Source: Ferdinandcohnia sp036962685
GTDB taxonomy: Bacteria; Bacillota; Bacilli; Bacillales; Bacillaceae_L
NCBI RefSeq assembly: GCF_036962685.1
Contig: NZ_JBALOP010000055.1
Coordinates: forward strand, 65,104-129,103
Direction of reading: 5' to 3'
Length of the DNA: 64,000 nt
Shown: positions 46,601 through 55,055 of the stretch, in pieces
How positions within the stretch are numbered: position 1 is the first letter of the stretch
Layout of the letters: each line of letters begins with the position of its first letter
Notes under the pieces: generated by a model
Told to the model about the DNA's origin: nothing
Database searches by the model: none
Seen by the model: the letters and a program-made list of their open reading frames with translations, nothing else
Translations under genes and position numbers: made by a program

Positions 46601-47472
46601 CTTTTAGGAGGTACTTCAGTAATGCTTTCACCAGCTTCAAGATTATCGGCCGCTGAGGTTGTAACCTCCTCACCAACATTCATTAATTCCCCGGCCAAGC
46701 CGAAATCGGATATACCCTCTTCCATTTGCTGTAGAAAGTCTTCATAATCTTTTAAAATTGCAGAGTTCCCCTGAGGAAAATGCCCCAGAATTGCGTAATT
46801 ATCTAATTGAAACTCTCCTTTTTTAAAATGGGGTATGAGGTCAGTCGTTAGATTTTTAAAAGGCTCCAGTTCCGGGGAATTCGACCAATTGATATTGAGA
46901 TTGTATTTTTTCAACCATGTTAACCAACCTAAAAAATCCATTTCCGTCGATTGTCCAACAGCTTCATCATACATCTCATCGGGCACATAAAGATTACTCA
47001 TTTTTTGCATCGCTAAGAAGAGTGGACGATTTAACATCGGCTCTGAATCTTCCATTGGTTGAAGTACCCATTTAGTACCGAGTTCCTTAATTCTATCTAA
47101 TTTGACATGGTGTAGAAACAGAGGGGCTCGTATGTACGTTCCATCTAACATGGCACCACTTATGAACGGATAGCCAATATATAAATCATACAATCCGGTC
47201 TCGTCTTCAATCGATTTTAAATTACGATAAAGGGTTGTTAATTTTCCTGACAAATTCAGAGATTCTTCGTTTCTCACGTTCTGCTTCACTAGTTCCGTTT
47301 TACTATTGTTTTTGATAATCGCATCCAAGATATCCTGAGGATTTTTATTGATTTTCGTTACTTCACACAAGTCAAAATTCCATTTGTTGTATACCTTCAG
47401 CATTCGAATAGATCGGTTACGTCGACTAATGTCATTTAACCGATCCTTTAAAACCGTTAATTTTTCTTTCAA
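43693..47472 (-). CDS. SF1 helicase with C-terminal Vsr-like endonuclease domain
   Basis: The 1,259-residue protein starts at TTG with AAGGTGATC upstream. The N-terminal ~300 residues are DUF4011-like (LTTLYRNLKS, YIGYPFISG, APLFLHHVKL). Walker A GPPGTGKS is at 322-329. Walker B/DEAS (VIFDEASQ) is near 830, motif III VIAGDEKQLPPS near 855, and C-terminal helicase motifs VQGDERDIIIFS and NVAVTRSKEAIYVV near 1030-1075. Residues ~1145-1240 are a PD-(D/E)XK/Vsr-type nuclease (YRIDLAVVH, GIECDGAMYHS, RIWSRNWW). Proteins of this build are associated with phage-defence islands. It stands alone here, so a single-gene defence role is possible but inferred. Confidence 0.9.
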   Translation of the reverse strand: MKEKLTVLKDRLNDISRRNRSIRMLKVYNKWNFDLCEVTKINKNPQDILDAIIKNNSKTELVKQNVRNEESLNLSGKLTTLYRNLKSIEDETGLYDLYIGYPFISGAMLDGTYIRAPLFLHHVKLDRIKELGTKWVLQPMEDSEPMLNRPLFLAMQKMSNLYVPDEMYDEAVGQSTEMDFLGWLTWLKKYNLNINWSNSPELEPFKNLTTDLIPHFKKGEFQLDNYAILGHFPQGNSAILKDYEDFLQQMEEGISDFGLAGELMNVGEEVTTSAADNLEAGESITEVPPKREKEKFFVLDTDASQEEIINSIEHTEGMVVHGPPGTGKSQVIVNIIANAIADKKKILLVCQKRAALDVVYQRLDSLGLSASVSLLHDEKTDRTGLYRKLHNRLVKDEYAQDLELEYEQLSQKIEKCEDELNAIAKGLYETQPHGYRAYDLYGLGKPVKQQEVILNLTAIINDLNKSNLDDVLTTIFSYGNYFSRFGQDNYPLKDRKSFAMLEIKDRLTIVEILMKVIEKAEKSITFLEHFEQDEITPAYSWEVGGKLEKIYDDLNPQEKRTLQKLRLWWWTSFTGKTIVEELIEGDKFKGLSSTEWPKLRESLRILYELSHVSNDMTNEMKQLSSYFKEEKLQRYKDQISKGDIPLSEFQKQQEYVIQDFDDLRNMDRIYDNNMPFIKSLIDELTDKSKNQTHSELAKQWVENTKQSTYIYWIDEIERKHPELTKIGTESFQRLRAKFKELLEEKKELSAKVLQNRLIKALGDVKVQHSKAIKDIIYQTGKKRQIWPVRKLVNKYALDGLLDVLPVWLVSPETASAIFPLGKNIFDLVIFDEASQLTVENGIPSVYRASKVVIAGDEKQLPPSNLFKGSIQIDEDDVDEDNLVVSESLLSLAKRVFPSKILQWHYRSKSEELINFSNHAYYNGNIQIAPNVEHLKKPAAIQWRKVDGRWINQCNEVEAKAVVHLLKELLQKDATRSIGIITFNAKQQDKILDYIDMLAEEDEEFNTMYHQVMGKELDQQIFVKNIENVQGDERDIIIFSVGYAKAENGRVYNRFGPLGQQGGENRLNVAVTRSKEAIYVVSSIEPNELDVSKTKNVGPKFFKSYLEYAQAVSNLQKERIGAVLSELNEEMNTSRQEKALHFDSPFETQVYELLTDMGYKVDTQVGMSNYRIDLAVVHPENESRYILGIECDGAMYHSSPSAKERDVYRQKFLENKGWTIHRIWSRNWWKDSSTELEEVDQLIRQILKKEKDFMKVKQMM

Positions 47473-47587
47473 TTTAGATCACCTTATTTTTCAGTTCGTT
47501 CATATCCATATTTTCAGTATATACTTCTTTGTGCATGAATATATCAAAAGATGGGATATTGTGGGTGGTATGTTACCATAAAACATA

Positions 47588-47624
47588 GAAAAAAGAGCAC
47601 TTCTTCATCTTAAAGAAAAGCACC
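47588..47624 (-). terminator. Imperfect intrinsic terminator
   Basis: On the minus strand an imperfect stem around TTCTT/AAGAA with GC/GC pairs outside it is followed by TTTTTT. It lies downstream of the small membrane-protein ORF ending at 47,693. Confidence 0.45.
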
Positions 47625-47692
47625 CTTACTATACTGAGATCATGATTTTTTAGATTTGTTTTTGATTATACTACGATCGCTAATAATTACGA

Positions 47693-48010
47693 TTAATAAT
47701 TCAACTGTGATTGGCAAGAATGAAATTCGACACTTGAAGGTGAAATTTTTAATAAAAGAATATCTATTTCGGCAATATAGCCTATTAAGTATAGGAATAC
47801 CATCGCTCCAATTGAAACTATTAATGAAATCTTATGCAAGGAGGTCAAACTACTCATTATTACACTAATTTTAATCAATAAAAGTCTAATCCCAGAAGCA
47901 TATTGAAATTCAGTACGACTCGATATTCCCAAAACATAAATCAATCCAAAGCAACCTGTTATAACTCCAATATATAATAAATATTTTTCTATTTTTTTAA
48001 AAAAGTTTAT
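47693..48010 (-). CDS. Small membrane protein, unusual start
   Basis: The open frame encodes three hydrophobic spans: KYLLYIGVITGCFGLIYVLGI, LLLIKISVIMSSL, and KISLIVSIGAMVFLYLIGYI. The N-terminal span lies upstream of the first usual start codon (TTG at 47944). An AGGGAG site is spaced seven bases before an in-frame ATA at 48010, which gives 105 residues. Either ATA is a non-standard start, ATG has mutated to ATA, or translation begins at TTG and the first span is lost. No family was recognised. Confidence 0.5.
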   Translation of the reverse strand: MNFFKKIEKYLLYIGVITGCFGLIYVLGISSRTEFQYASGIRLLLIKISVIMSSLTSLHKISLIVSIGAMVFLYLIGYIAEIDILLLKISPSSVEFHSCQSQLNY

Positions 48011-48187
48011 TTTTTTTCTCCCTAAAACTTATAATAAACTATTCAACAAAAGGCGGAATTTATCCTTGTTATTTTTCCTCTTGATTCTTTTTCCACAACT
48101 ATCTAGTTCCTGATGATTCAACAAAAATGAATGTCCTAGTTCAACAGGTTATGTTAAAATGAACTGTAATAAATTGGGGGGATAAAT

Positions 48188-48808
48188 GTGGATTACCTAT
48201 CTGTTATATCTTTTCTAGGGGCAGCAATAGTTCTCACTCTAATGTCAGGACCAGATAACTTGTTCACTCTAGCACAGAGTATAGCAAAGGGCAAAAATGC
48301 CGGTTTCTTTACTACACTTGGTCTTTGTACAGGATTATTAGTACATATTACAACTGCGACTATTGGTATTTCAGCCGTGATTTACAATTCCGCTTTTGCA
48401 TTCACAGTCGTAAAATATGCAGGAGCAGCATACTTGTTATGGTTAGCATATAAGTCTTTCAGAGAGAAGGCTTCGCATTTTAACATTAGCAGCGAAAACA
48501 ATTTAGACTACATTTCTTTATACAAAAAAGGTGTCATTATGAACCTATTAAACCCAAAAGTTTCTTTATTTTTCCTAGCATTCTTTCCACAGTTTATTAA
48601 CTACGGGAGTGGACATGTTTCCTTTCAAATGTTTGTTTTAGGTATCATATTTTTAGTCCAAACCTTAGTCATTTTTTCTTTAATAAGCATCTTTGCTGGA
48701 AAAGTAGGTTATTTCCTACGTAAAAATCCGACATTATCTAAAAAAATAAACTATATTCAAGGATCCTTGTTCACTCTTATCGGCCTAAAAATTGCCTTTA
48801 GTCAATAA
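48188..48808 (+). CDS. LysE-family exporter
   Basis: The 206-residue membrane protein has five to six spans. The family signature appears as SGPDNLFTLAQSIAKGKNAGFFTTLG near residue 20-45, and LLNPKVSLFFLAFFPQF lies near residue 120-136. The start is GTG, with GGGGGG about six bases upstream. It exports amino acids or derivatives such as homoserine lactone. It is monocistronic and followed by a strong terminator. Confidence 0.93.
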   Translation: MDYLSVISFLGAAIVLTLMSGPDNLFTLAQSIAKGKNAGFFTTLGLCTGLLVHITTATIGISAVIYNSAFAFTVVKYAGAAYLLWLAYKSFREKASHFNISSENNLDYISLYKKGVIMNLLNPKVSLFFLAFFPQFINYGSGHVSFQMFVLGIIFLVQTLVIFSLISIFAGKVGYFLRKNPTLSKKINYIQGSLFTLIGLKIAFSQ

Positions 48809-48845
48809 TGAGAAGCAAAACATGCACCTTTCATTATGTAAAAAT

Positions 48846-48876
48846 AAACCCTGTCCTAAAATTGGACAGGGTTTAC
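48846..48876. terminator. Bidirectional intrinsic terminator
   Basis: AAACCCTGTCC (48846-48856) pairs perfectly with GGACAGGGTTT (48864-48874). It separates the LysE gene from the convergent VOC gene. Confidence 0.85.
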
Positions 48877-48941
48877 ATATTAGGAACATTTCACCGAACT
48901 TAAGCATAAGAGTACGGTTTAATTACAAAAGTTATTGATAC

Positions 48942-49328
48942 TTAGTTATTATGAGCAATCTGAATTAGATTGCCACACGTATCATCGAAGACAGCAATTG
49001 TGACTGGACCTGCATTTGTCGGCTCCATCGTAAATTTTACTCCAAGATTCTTTAATCGTTCATACTCTTTGTGTACATCTGAAACTCCAAACATGGTTGC
49101 CGGAATGCCATCAGCAAATATCTTCTTTTGATACTCTTTGGCAGCTGAATGGACATTGGGTTCAAGTAAAAGCTCAGTACCTTCTGGAACCTCTGGAGAA
49201 ACAAGGGTTATCCATCTATGTTCTCCCATGGGAACGTCATGCTTAATTTCAAAGCCTAGGATTTCAGAATAAAACTCCAATGCCTTGTCTTGATCTTCTA
49301 CAAATAAGCTGGTCACAATGATTTTCAT
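48942..49328 (-). CDS. VOC (glyoxalase/bleomycin-resistance) family protein
   Basis: The start is the ATG of MKIIVTSLFVEDQDKALEFY, with GGAGG about ten bases upstream; 128 residues. The first beta-alpha-beta module begins LFVEDQDKALEFYSEILGFEI, and the second FGVSDVHKEYERLKNLGVKF. The C-terminal FDDTCGNLIQIAH supplies the typical metal-site glutamine/histidine region. It may be a dioxygenase- or resistance-like protein; the exact substrate is unknown. Confidence 0.9.
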   Translation of the reverse strand: MKIIVTSLFVEDQDKALEFYSEILGFEIKHDVPMGEHRWITLVSPEVPEGTELLLEPNVHSAAKEYQKKIFADGIPATMFGVSDVHKEYERLKNLGVKFTMEPTNAGPVTIAVFDDTCGNLIQIAHNN

Positions 49329-49424
49329 ACTGTTTTTTCCTCCACGATAAATTATGTAAAACAACTTACCATATCATAACACTTTTATCGGTGATTTTAG
49401 AAATCGAGCATTCCTAATTAAATT

Positions 49425-49925
49425 TCATAAAACCTTGCCCATAATCAAATATGGAGAATCATTATGACTTGGAAGAAAGAAATCCTTCACTACCACCCAT
49501 CCCAATTGTTGATACAGATTACGTGCCGATACATTATTTACTTGAGTTGTTAGTACAGAGGTTTTATTTGTTACTTCTTTAAGTAATTCATGAACAAGCA
49601 ATTTTCCAAAACCTTGGTTTCTATATTTTGGATGAACAGCTAATTCAACAAACTCAAAACAATCGTCAAGCCATTTTTTATACTCTATTGGATTAAGCTG
49701 TTTTGCAAGTAACTCGTGATAAAATTGTCCTGATTGTGATGTATATCCATAAGAAAATCCTAGAATTTCCTCTTCATCTGACTTCATTATATATCCAGAA
49801 AACCCGTCATAATTAGAGTGCTTTTTAAATCGTTCCAAAATTGATTGATTCCATACTTCCCTGTAAAGACAATCAATAGATTCTAGTATGTTTTCATCTT
49901 TGTCTATTTTTACAACTCTTACCAC
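49425..49925 (-). CDS. GNAT-family N-acetyltransferase
   Basis: A GTG at 49925 with GGGGGG upstream is preferred; a longer frame starts at 49988 inside the next gene. About 166 residues. The acetyl-CoA loop is HPKYRNQGFGKLLVHELL, residues ~95-112, preceded by FVELAV. LYQQLGWVVVKDFFLP near the C-terminus is typical. The substrate is unknown. It is downstream of a small membrane-protein gene, possibly in one transcript. Confidence 0.85.
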   Translation of the reverse strand: MVRVVKIDKDENILESIDCLYREVWNQSILERFKKHSNYDGFSGYIMKSDEEEILGFSYGYTSQSGQFYHELLAKQLNPIEYKKWLDDCFEFVELAVHPKYRNQGFGKLLVHELLKEVTNKTSVLTTQVNNVSARNLYQQLGWVVVKDFFLPSHNDSPYLIMGKVL

Positions 49926-49956
49926 CTTATTCCCCCCATTTGTTTTTTTCAAACGA

Positions 49957-50382
49957 TTACCTATCATTTGCAGTCCTTCGACGTACAATAAGAATAGAAA
50001 TAGAATAAGAAATTATTAAAATCACTCCTATTAGGAAAGCGACAAAGAAGCCAAGCATACCTTGTATACCGACCCAACCAATCGTAAATGAAAGAAAAAC
50101 TAAAACATAACAAAAACCAGCTAGAATGATAGCAACGGGAACGTTATAAGGAAACAAACGTTTCCAGCCTAGTGCTAAAAAAATGGAAAGAATCAGTATA
50201 GCAAACGAGATAATAATATGCAGTGACCCCCACCGGAATCCCGCTCTAGATTGTGCATCTTCACCAATGGCAGGTGTATTGTTTAGATCATATAGTGTAA
50301 TCCATGCAGTAATAACCGCAGTCAATATTACAAGTATGAAAATAGTCCAGTTTATAGCTTTCAGGTAATCTTTATTTTGCAT
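49957..50382 (-). CDS. Four-span membrane protein
   Basis: The 141-residue protein has four hydrophobic spans (INWTIFILVILTAVITAWI, LHIIISFAILILSIFLAL, VPVAIILAGFCYVLVFLSF, MLGFFVAFLIGVILIISYS) and a basic C-terminus, IVRRRTANDR. The ATG is preceded by AGGGGGGA. No family was recognised. It is probably co-transcribed with the GNAT gene. Confidence 0.8.
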   Translation of the reverse strand: MQNKDYLKAINWTIFILVILTAVITAWITLYDLNNTPAIGEDAQSRAGFRWGSLHIIISFAILILSIFLALGWKRLFPYNVPVAIILAGFCYVLVFLSFTIGWVGIQGMLGFFVAFLIGVILIISYSISILIVRRRTANDR

Positions 50383-50669
50383 TTAATCCCCCCTAAATTA
50401 ACTTATTTTGCTTACCAGAAAAAAGTATAGTAGTTTCTTTTGAAACATTACTCCATTTCACAAAAGTACCGATACTTCCCAAATTATCCAAATCGCTAAA
50501 AGTAACAGATTCGTTTACTTATAACTTCAACAAAAAGGGGACTTCTCCTTTTTTAGGATAACGATTAAATTAGAAACTAATTTAAAAGCTAGCTTCCGCT
50601 TGAGAATGTCATCTTTTGCAAGATATGATTATGACATTGAGGTCAGGCCTTTAAAGCACCCCAAACGAC

Positions 50670-50700
50670 AAAAAGATGAGGTATTTTCCCCTCATCTTTT
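50670..50700 (-). terminator. Intrinsic terminator of the Liv operon
   Basis: On the minus strand AAAGATGAGG pairs with CCTCATCTTT across an eight-base loop, followed by a T-run. It lies directly downstream of the PaaK-like gene. The remainder of 50383-50669 has no gene. Confidence 0.9.
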
Positions 50701-50711
50701 ACGTCTCTATA

Positions 50712-51872
50712 TCATGTCAATATCCGGTGATCAATAAGTAGCTTCTCTTGTTTCGTAATCGACCCGATGTTCACCCTTTTAATAATGGGCCTTACTCGAA
50801 TGACATCTTGAAGCCTTGAAACCAGCTGGTCGCTAAGCTCATTCTCAGATTCTATGATGATCTCTAATTGATCTTGATTCTCTATCTTTGATACAATCGC
50901 TTGAAATCTATTTATTCCTTCACTTTCTAAAACAGCAGCAAGTTGCTTTTCTCTAACGAACATTCCTTTTACTTTGACACCGTCACTTACTCGACCAAGC
51001 ACACCCGCAATTCGCTTACCTTCGTATCCTTCAATCCACCTAGATAGGTCACCAGTTCCAAAGCGGATAAGGGGATAACTTTTATCAAATAACGTAATAA
51101 CTACTTCTCCTTCGCCATTTTCGACCTCTTCTCCTGTTAAAGGATCACATATTTGAACAAATGCAGAATTTGTTACCTTTAAACCAGGCCCTTGCTTGTC
51201 CTCGAAAGCAACACATCCGCAATCTGCCGTGCCGTAGCCTTCAAAAACCTGTATTCCTTGTTCCTCGCATCTTTTACGCAATTCCTTTGTCGTCATTTCT
51301 GCTGTAAAAAATACTTTCTGAATAGCTATTTCCTTCCCAACTGTCCATCCTTTTTCATCTGCTGCATCTAGTAAAATCGCAAAAAAGCTAGGAGTTCCTA
51401 CATAGCCTGTTACTCGTAAATCTCTAATCACTTGTAATTGCAGTTCCCTATTTCCAGTTCCCGCCGGAATCACTGTTGCACCAAGCTTCCGGAGGGCAGC
51501 ATCAAACATAAATCCAGCTGGAGATAAATGATAGGAAAACGTATTTTGTACGATATCATTTTCTTTAAATCCCGCGGCTAGAAGCGCTTCAGAAAATCTC
51601 CAAAAATCCTCTTCTGTTGATTGAGGATCATAAATAGGACCTGGCGACATAAATATTCGTACCATGTCAGTGGCTGGGACTGTCGTAAGGCCCGCAAATG
51701 GTGTCAAATTACTTTGTAAATCCGGTAATCTCTCCTTTTTCAAAACAGGTATTTTAACAAGGTCATCTTCTGTTAGAATTTCTTGTGGTGAGAGTCCTGC
51801 GATATCCATTAACCGCCTAAAGCCTTCTGCGTGTTCATATGCATATGACACAGTTTCTTGAATCGATGCCAC
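50712..51872 (-). CDS. PaaK-like CoA ligase (AMP-forming)
   Basis: The 386-residue protein resembles phenylacetate-CoA ligase but is shorter than usual (about 430). PVLKKERLPDL is near residue 45, VFEGYGTADCGCVAFE (A5-like motif) near 215, and RFGTGDLSRW near 270. The C-terminal GVKVKGMFVREKQL replaces the usual VKG(V/I)xVxP. It starts at GTG immediately after the stop of the LivF gene, as the last gene of the operon. It probably activates an aromatic or branched acid imported by the Liv-type transporter. The atypical N-terminus may mean altered specificity. Confidence 0.85.
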   Translation of the reverse strand: MASIQETVSYAYEHAEGFRRLMDIAGLSPQEILTEDDLVKIPVLKKERLPDLQSNLTPFAGLTTVPATDMVRIFMSPGPIYDPQSTEEDFWRFSEALLAAGFKENDIVQNTFSYHLSPAGFMFDAALRKLGATVIPAGTGNRELQLQVIRDLRVTGYVGTPSFFAILLDAADEKGWTVGKEIAIQKVFFTAEMTTKELRKRCEEQGIQVFEGYGTADCGCVAFEDKQGPGLKVTNSAFVQICDPLTGEEVENGEGEVVITLFDKSYPLIRFGTGDLSRWIEGYEGKRIAGVLGRVSDGVKVKGMFVREKQLAAVLESEGINRFQAIVSKIENQDQLEIIIESENELSDQLVSRLQDVIRVRPIIKRVNIGSITKQEKLLIDHRILT

Positions 51873-52661
51873 CTATAGCCACCTCTTTCTTCTTTTGTAG
51901 GATTTAATATCTTTATAGGTTTTCGTTCCTTCACTACTTATCCCTAAGTAAAATTCACGTACATCTTGATTCGAAAGGAGCTTTTCTACATCACCCTCCA
52001 TCACAATCCGGCCGTTCTCCATGATATAGCCGTAATGGGCAATTGATAACGCAATCTTGGCATTTTGTTCTACAATTAAAATTGTCGTTCCTTCTTCTTC
52101 GTTAATTCTTTTGATAATACTAAAGATCTCTTTTACTAAAAGTGGAGCAAGTCCAAGTGAAGGCTCATCTAATAGCAACACACTTGGCTTTGCCATGATT
52201 CCTCTCCCAATTGCCAGCATTTGTTGTTCTCCGCCAGACAGATATCCCGCTTGATTGTTTTTAAGCATTTCAAGCTTAGGAAAATAGCGATACACCTTTT
52301 GAATATCTTCTTTTATATTTTTTCGATCCTTACGTGTATGTGCTCCAGCGATTAAATTATCTTCTACTGTAAGGTGCTCAAATACACGACGACCTTCCAT
52401 ACATTGAAAGATCCCTTTTTTAACAATTACGTCTGCGCCATTACTATGAATCCGCTCGTCATTTAATTCAATAAAACCATCTGTTACTTCTCCATTTTCA
52501 CTTTTAAGAAGACCTGAAATGGCTTTTAATGTTGTTGTTTTTCCCGCACCATTACTGCCAAGCAAAGCAACAATTTTTCCTTTTGGTACAACCATTGATA
52601 GACCCTTTAATACTAAAATGACGCGATCATACACAACCTCAACATTGTTTAATGTCAGCAT
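51873..52661 (-). CDS. Branched-chain-type ABC transporter ATP-binding protein (LivF type)
   Basis: The 262-residue ATPase has Walker A GSNGAGKTT (~33-41), Q-loop region GIFQCMEGRRVFEHLTV (~83-99), signature YLSGGEQQML (~139) and Walker B VLLLDEPSLGL (~158). The ending HYGYIMENGRIVMEG is typical of LivF. AAAGGAGG precedes the ATG. It works with the LivG-type ATPase encoded first in the operon. Confidence 0.95.
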   Translation of the reverse strand: MLTLNNVEVVYDRVILVLKGLSMVVPKGKIVALLGSNGAGKTTTLKAISGLLKSENGEVTDGFIELNDERIHSNGADVIVKKGIFQCMEGRRVFEHLTVEDNLIAGAHTRKDRKNIKEDIQKVYRYFPKLEMLKNNQAGYLSGGEQQMLAIGRGIMAKPSVLLLDEPSLGLAPLLVKEIFSIIKRINEEEGTTILIVEQNAKIALSIAHYGYIMENGRIVMEGDVEKLLSNQDVREFYLGISSEGTKTYKDIKSYKRRKRWL

Positions 52662-52703
52662 CTAATCCTCCTTTCATCGAAAAGCGCTGCGATATATTTT
52701 TTC

Positions 52704-52733
52704 AAAAAGGAAGGTGTAAACCACCTCCCTTTT
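52704..52733. terminator. Intercistronic stem-loop after the Liv binding-protein gene
   Basis: AAAGGAAGGTG (52706-52716) pairs with CACCTCCCTTT (52722-52732), with one G-U pair on the minus-strand RNA, followed there by T residues. It probably reduces read-through into the LivF gene, as at 19,113. Confidence 0.65.
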
Positions 52734-52736
52734 CAC

Positions 52737-53915
52737 TCAATAACCAATATAATCAGTAAATACTTCCCATTTTCCATTTTTCACTTCGGCTAACCGAATT
52801 TGATTTGTTCCAGCATGATTATCAGCTGAAAACGAAATTGGTGCTGCTAAACCACCGAATTCAAGGTTCGAGATTTTTTCTAAGCCTTTGCGGATTCCTT
52901 CACCAGTTGTTGGATCATCCGCTAATCTCACTCCTTCTACCATAATAGAGGCAGCAACCCAGCCTTGAATGAATTTTTGGTTTTTATCCTCTAACTTTTC
53001 ACCTTTACTTTCTAAAAATTCCTTGATAACATCCATACCTGGTAGGTCTTCATAAGGGAATGCATGTGTAACAACTCCGATAAATCCTTCTGCGGCATCT
53101 CCAGCTAATGGAATTAATCCTTCACCCGTCGACCAGTTTAACCCAATAAACTGTGTATCAATATTCAATTTTTGTGCATCCTTTAAAATTGTTGCTGTAG
53201 CTCCCCATGTTTCTTGAATAATTGCATAATCTGGATTTTTCTTCTCCATATTTAACAATTGAGAGGTGGCATCGAGTGCAGTAACATCTACGATTTGCTC
53301 ATCTACCACTTCTATACCAATCTCTGCTGCAAAGTCTTTTGCATCCTGAATTGGGGACTTACCGAATGCTGTGTCATTATAAAGTAGGGCAACTGTAGGT
53401 GTGCCACCACTATGATTATCCTTAATCCACTTTAATGCCGTGCGAGCTTGATCAGAATATGACGCAGCTACTAGGAAATTATACGGACTTTCATCCATGT
53501 TTTTAAGGTTTTCAGAATAAGACGCTGAAATGAACGGTAATTTATCTGTTGCTACCTGTTGACGAAGGGCCTCCGTATCCCCAGTACCCCAACCTAAAAT
53601 AGCGGACACTTTATCCGATGATTTTAATTTTTGGTAAAGCTTCTGTGCCTCTGGAATTTTATACGCGTAATCATCTCCAATTAATTCTAGTTTGTATCCA
53701 TTTACTGGTTCTTGTGTGCTTAAATACTCAAAATAGGCTTCCTCCCCTTTTGCATATGGTGTTCCAACATCACCAGTTCCACCGGTTAAATCAAATAACC
53801 CCCCAATTTTAATTGTTTTATTTTCATCACCTGAAGATTTATCTCCTCCTGAGCAGCCAGCAAGTACACCAATGACTAATAACAAGCCAAAAACAATTGA
53901 ACCAATTTTCTTCAT
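52737..53915 (-). CDS. Branched-chain-type ABC transporter substrate-binding lipoprotein (LivK type)
   Basis: The 392-residue lipoprotein has signal MKKIGSIVFGLLLVIGVLAGC, with Cys near 21. The periplasmic-binding-protein type-1 fold starts IKIGGLFDLTGGTGDVGTPYAKG. ALLYNDTAFGKSPIQDAKDFAAEIG near 185 is the hinge region. Acyl-CoA ligases in the same operon suggest the ligand is a carboxylic or aromatic acid rather than Leu/Ile/Val; this is inference. Confidence 0.93.
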   Translation of the reverse strand: MKKIGSIVFGLLLVIGVLAGCSGGDKSSGDENKTIKIGGLFDLTGGTGDVGTPYAKGEEAYFEYLSTQEPVNGYKLELIGDDYAYKIPEAQKLYQKLKSSDKVSAILGWGTGDTEALRQQVATDKLPFISASYSENLKNMDESPYNFLVAASYSDQARTALKWIKDNHSGGTPTVALLYNDTAFGKSPIQDAKDFAAEIGIEVVDEQIVDVTALDATSQLLNMEKKNPDYAIIQETWGATATILKDAQKLNIDTQFIGLNWSTGEGLIPLAGDAAEGFIGVVTHAFPYEDLPGMDVIKEFLESKGEKLEDKNQKFIQGWVAASIMVEGVRLADDPTTGEGIRKGLEKISNLEFGGLAAPISFSADNHAGTNQIRLAEVKNGKWEVFTDYIGY

Positions 53916-53989
53916 ACTTCTCCCCCTTAGTTCTAAACATTTTTATAAAAAGTGATAAACACTTATTGCCTTATAACCATTTCTTCAAA

Positions 53990-55051
53990 CTAATAGGAAA
54001 ATGGCCAAAGTTTAAAATAGTTTTTAATATTCTTCCATATTTTCGCAAGTCCTTCTGGCTCATAAATGAGAAATAGGATGATGACCAATCCAAATACTAA
54101 CTCTTTTAGACCCACTAACACATCAGCTAAATCAGGAAAAATTCCGCTTACCATATCAATACCCGATCGAAGAAAGACTGGTAATAATGTAATAAAGACT
54201 GCTCCATATATCGATCCAAACACGCTTCCTAATCCACCGACAAGAACCATCGCTAAATATTCAATCGAAACCGTAATGCTATACAATTCCGGACTCACAA
54301 TCATCGTGTAATGCCCTAGTAATGCCCCAGCAACTCCTACGAAAAAAGAACTGATTGAGAATGCGAGTACCTTATATTTAAATAAATCAATCCCCATAAC
54401 TTCCGCAGCTATATCTCGATCTCTTACTGCAATAAATGCTCTCCCTACTCGTGACCGAAAGAGATTTAATGTAAAGATTGTCGTGATTAGCAGCACGACT
54501 AGCATTAAGTAGTAGTAGCTTCTTTCACTTGCAAAAATAAAGCCACCAATTGATGGTCTTGAAAGTAAAAGTCCAGCTGTTCCACCTGTTACAGCATCCC
54601 ATCGAGAAATAACAAACAAAATAATAACTTGTGCTGCCAATGTCGCGATCGCTAAATATAGTCCTTTTAAGCGAAGGGATGGGATTCCAAACAAGGCACC
54701 CACAATGGCTGTAATTAATCCTGCCATTGGCATGGCTAGCCAAAAGCTTAAGCCAAGCTTTGCTGTTAAAATAGCAGATGTATATCCACCTACTCCTAAA
54801 AAGGCACCCACACCAATTGAAATTTGTCCTGTAAATCCGGTTAAAATATTTAATCCAATCGCCCCAATAGCTGCTATTCCGCATAATGTGGCAAGCCCAA
54901 TAATATATTCCGAAGAGAGGAAAGGGAATACCGCAAAGAACGCGATGATTGCGAAAATACGAATTCTCACTCGAGTGATTTTCCAAATTCTCATATCTTC
55001 TTTATAGGAAACATGGAATTCTCCGCAATCCATCACAAAAGGATTTCGCAT
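53990..55051 (-). CDS. Branched-chain-type ABC transporter permease (LivM type)
   Basis: The start is the ATG of MRNPFVMDCGEF (55051), with GAGGGTG upstream, four bases after the LivH stop; a longer frame overlaps livH. The protein of ~353 residues has eight to nine spans. NILTGFTGQISIGVGAFLGVGGYTSA (~75-100) and the coupling loop FIAVRDRDIAAEVMGIDLFKYKVLAF (~225-250) are LivM hallmarks. Confidence 0.94.
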   Translation of the reverse strand: MRNPFVMDCGEFHVSYKEDMRIWKITRVRIRIFAIIAFFAVFPFLSSEYIIGLATLCGIAAIGAIGLNILTGFTGQISIGVGAFLGVGGYTSAILTAKLGLSFWLAMPMAGLITAIVGALFGIPSLRLKGLYLAIATLAAQVIILFVISRWDAVTGGTAGLLLSRPSIGGFIFASERSYYYLMLVVLLITTIFTLNLFRSRVGRAFIAVRDRDIAAEVMGIDLFKYKVLAFSISSFFVGVAGALLGHYTMIVSPELYSITVSIEYLAMVLVGGLGSVFGSIYGAVFITLLPVFLRSGIDMVSGIFPDLADVLVGLKELVFGLVIILFLIYEPEGLAKIWKNIKNYFKLWPFSY

Positions 55052-55055
55052 ATTC

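Noticed and set aside
47656..47868. Plus-strand ORF of 70 codons
   Set aside because: Antisense to the small membrane-protein frame, which shows clear hydrophobic spans.
54525..54986. Minus-strand ORF of 153 codons inside the LivM gene
   Set aside because: Same-strand alternate frame with odd Trp/Tyr/Asn composition; the LivM frame has clear family motifs.
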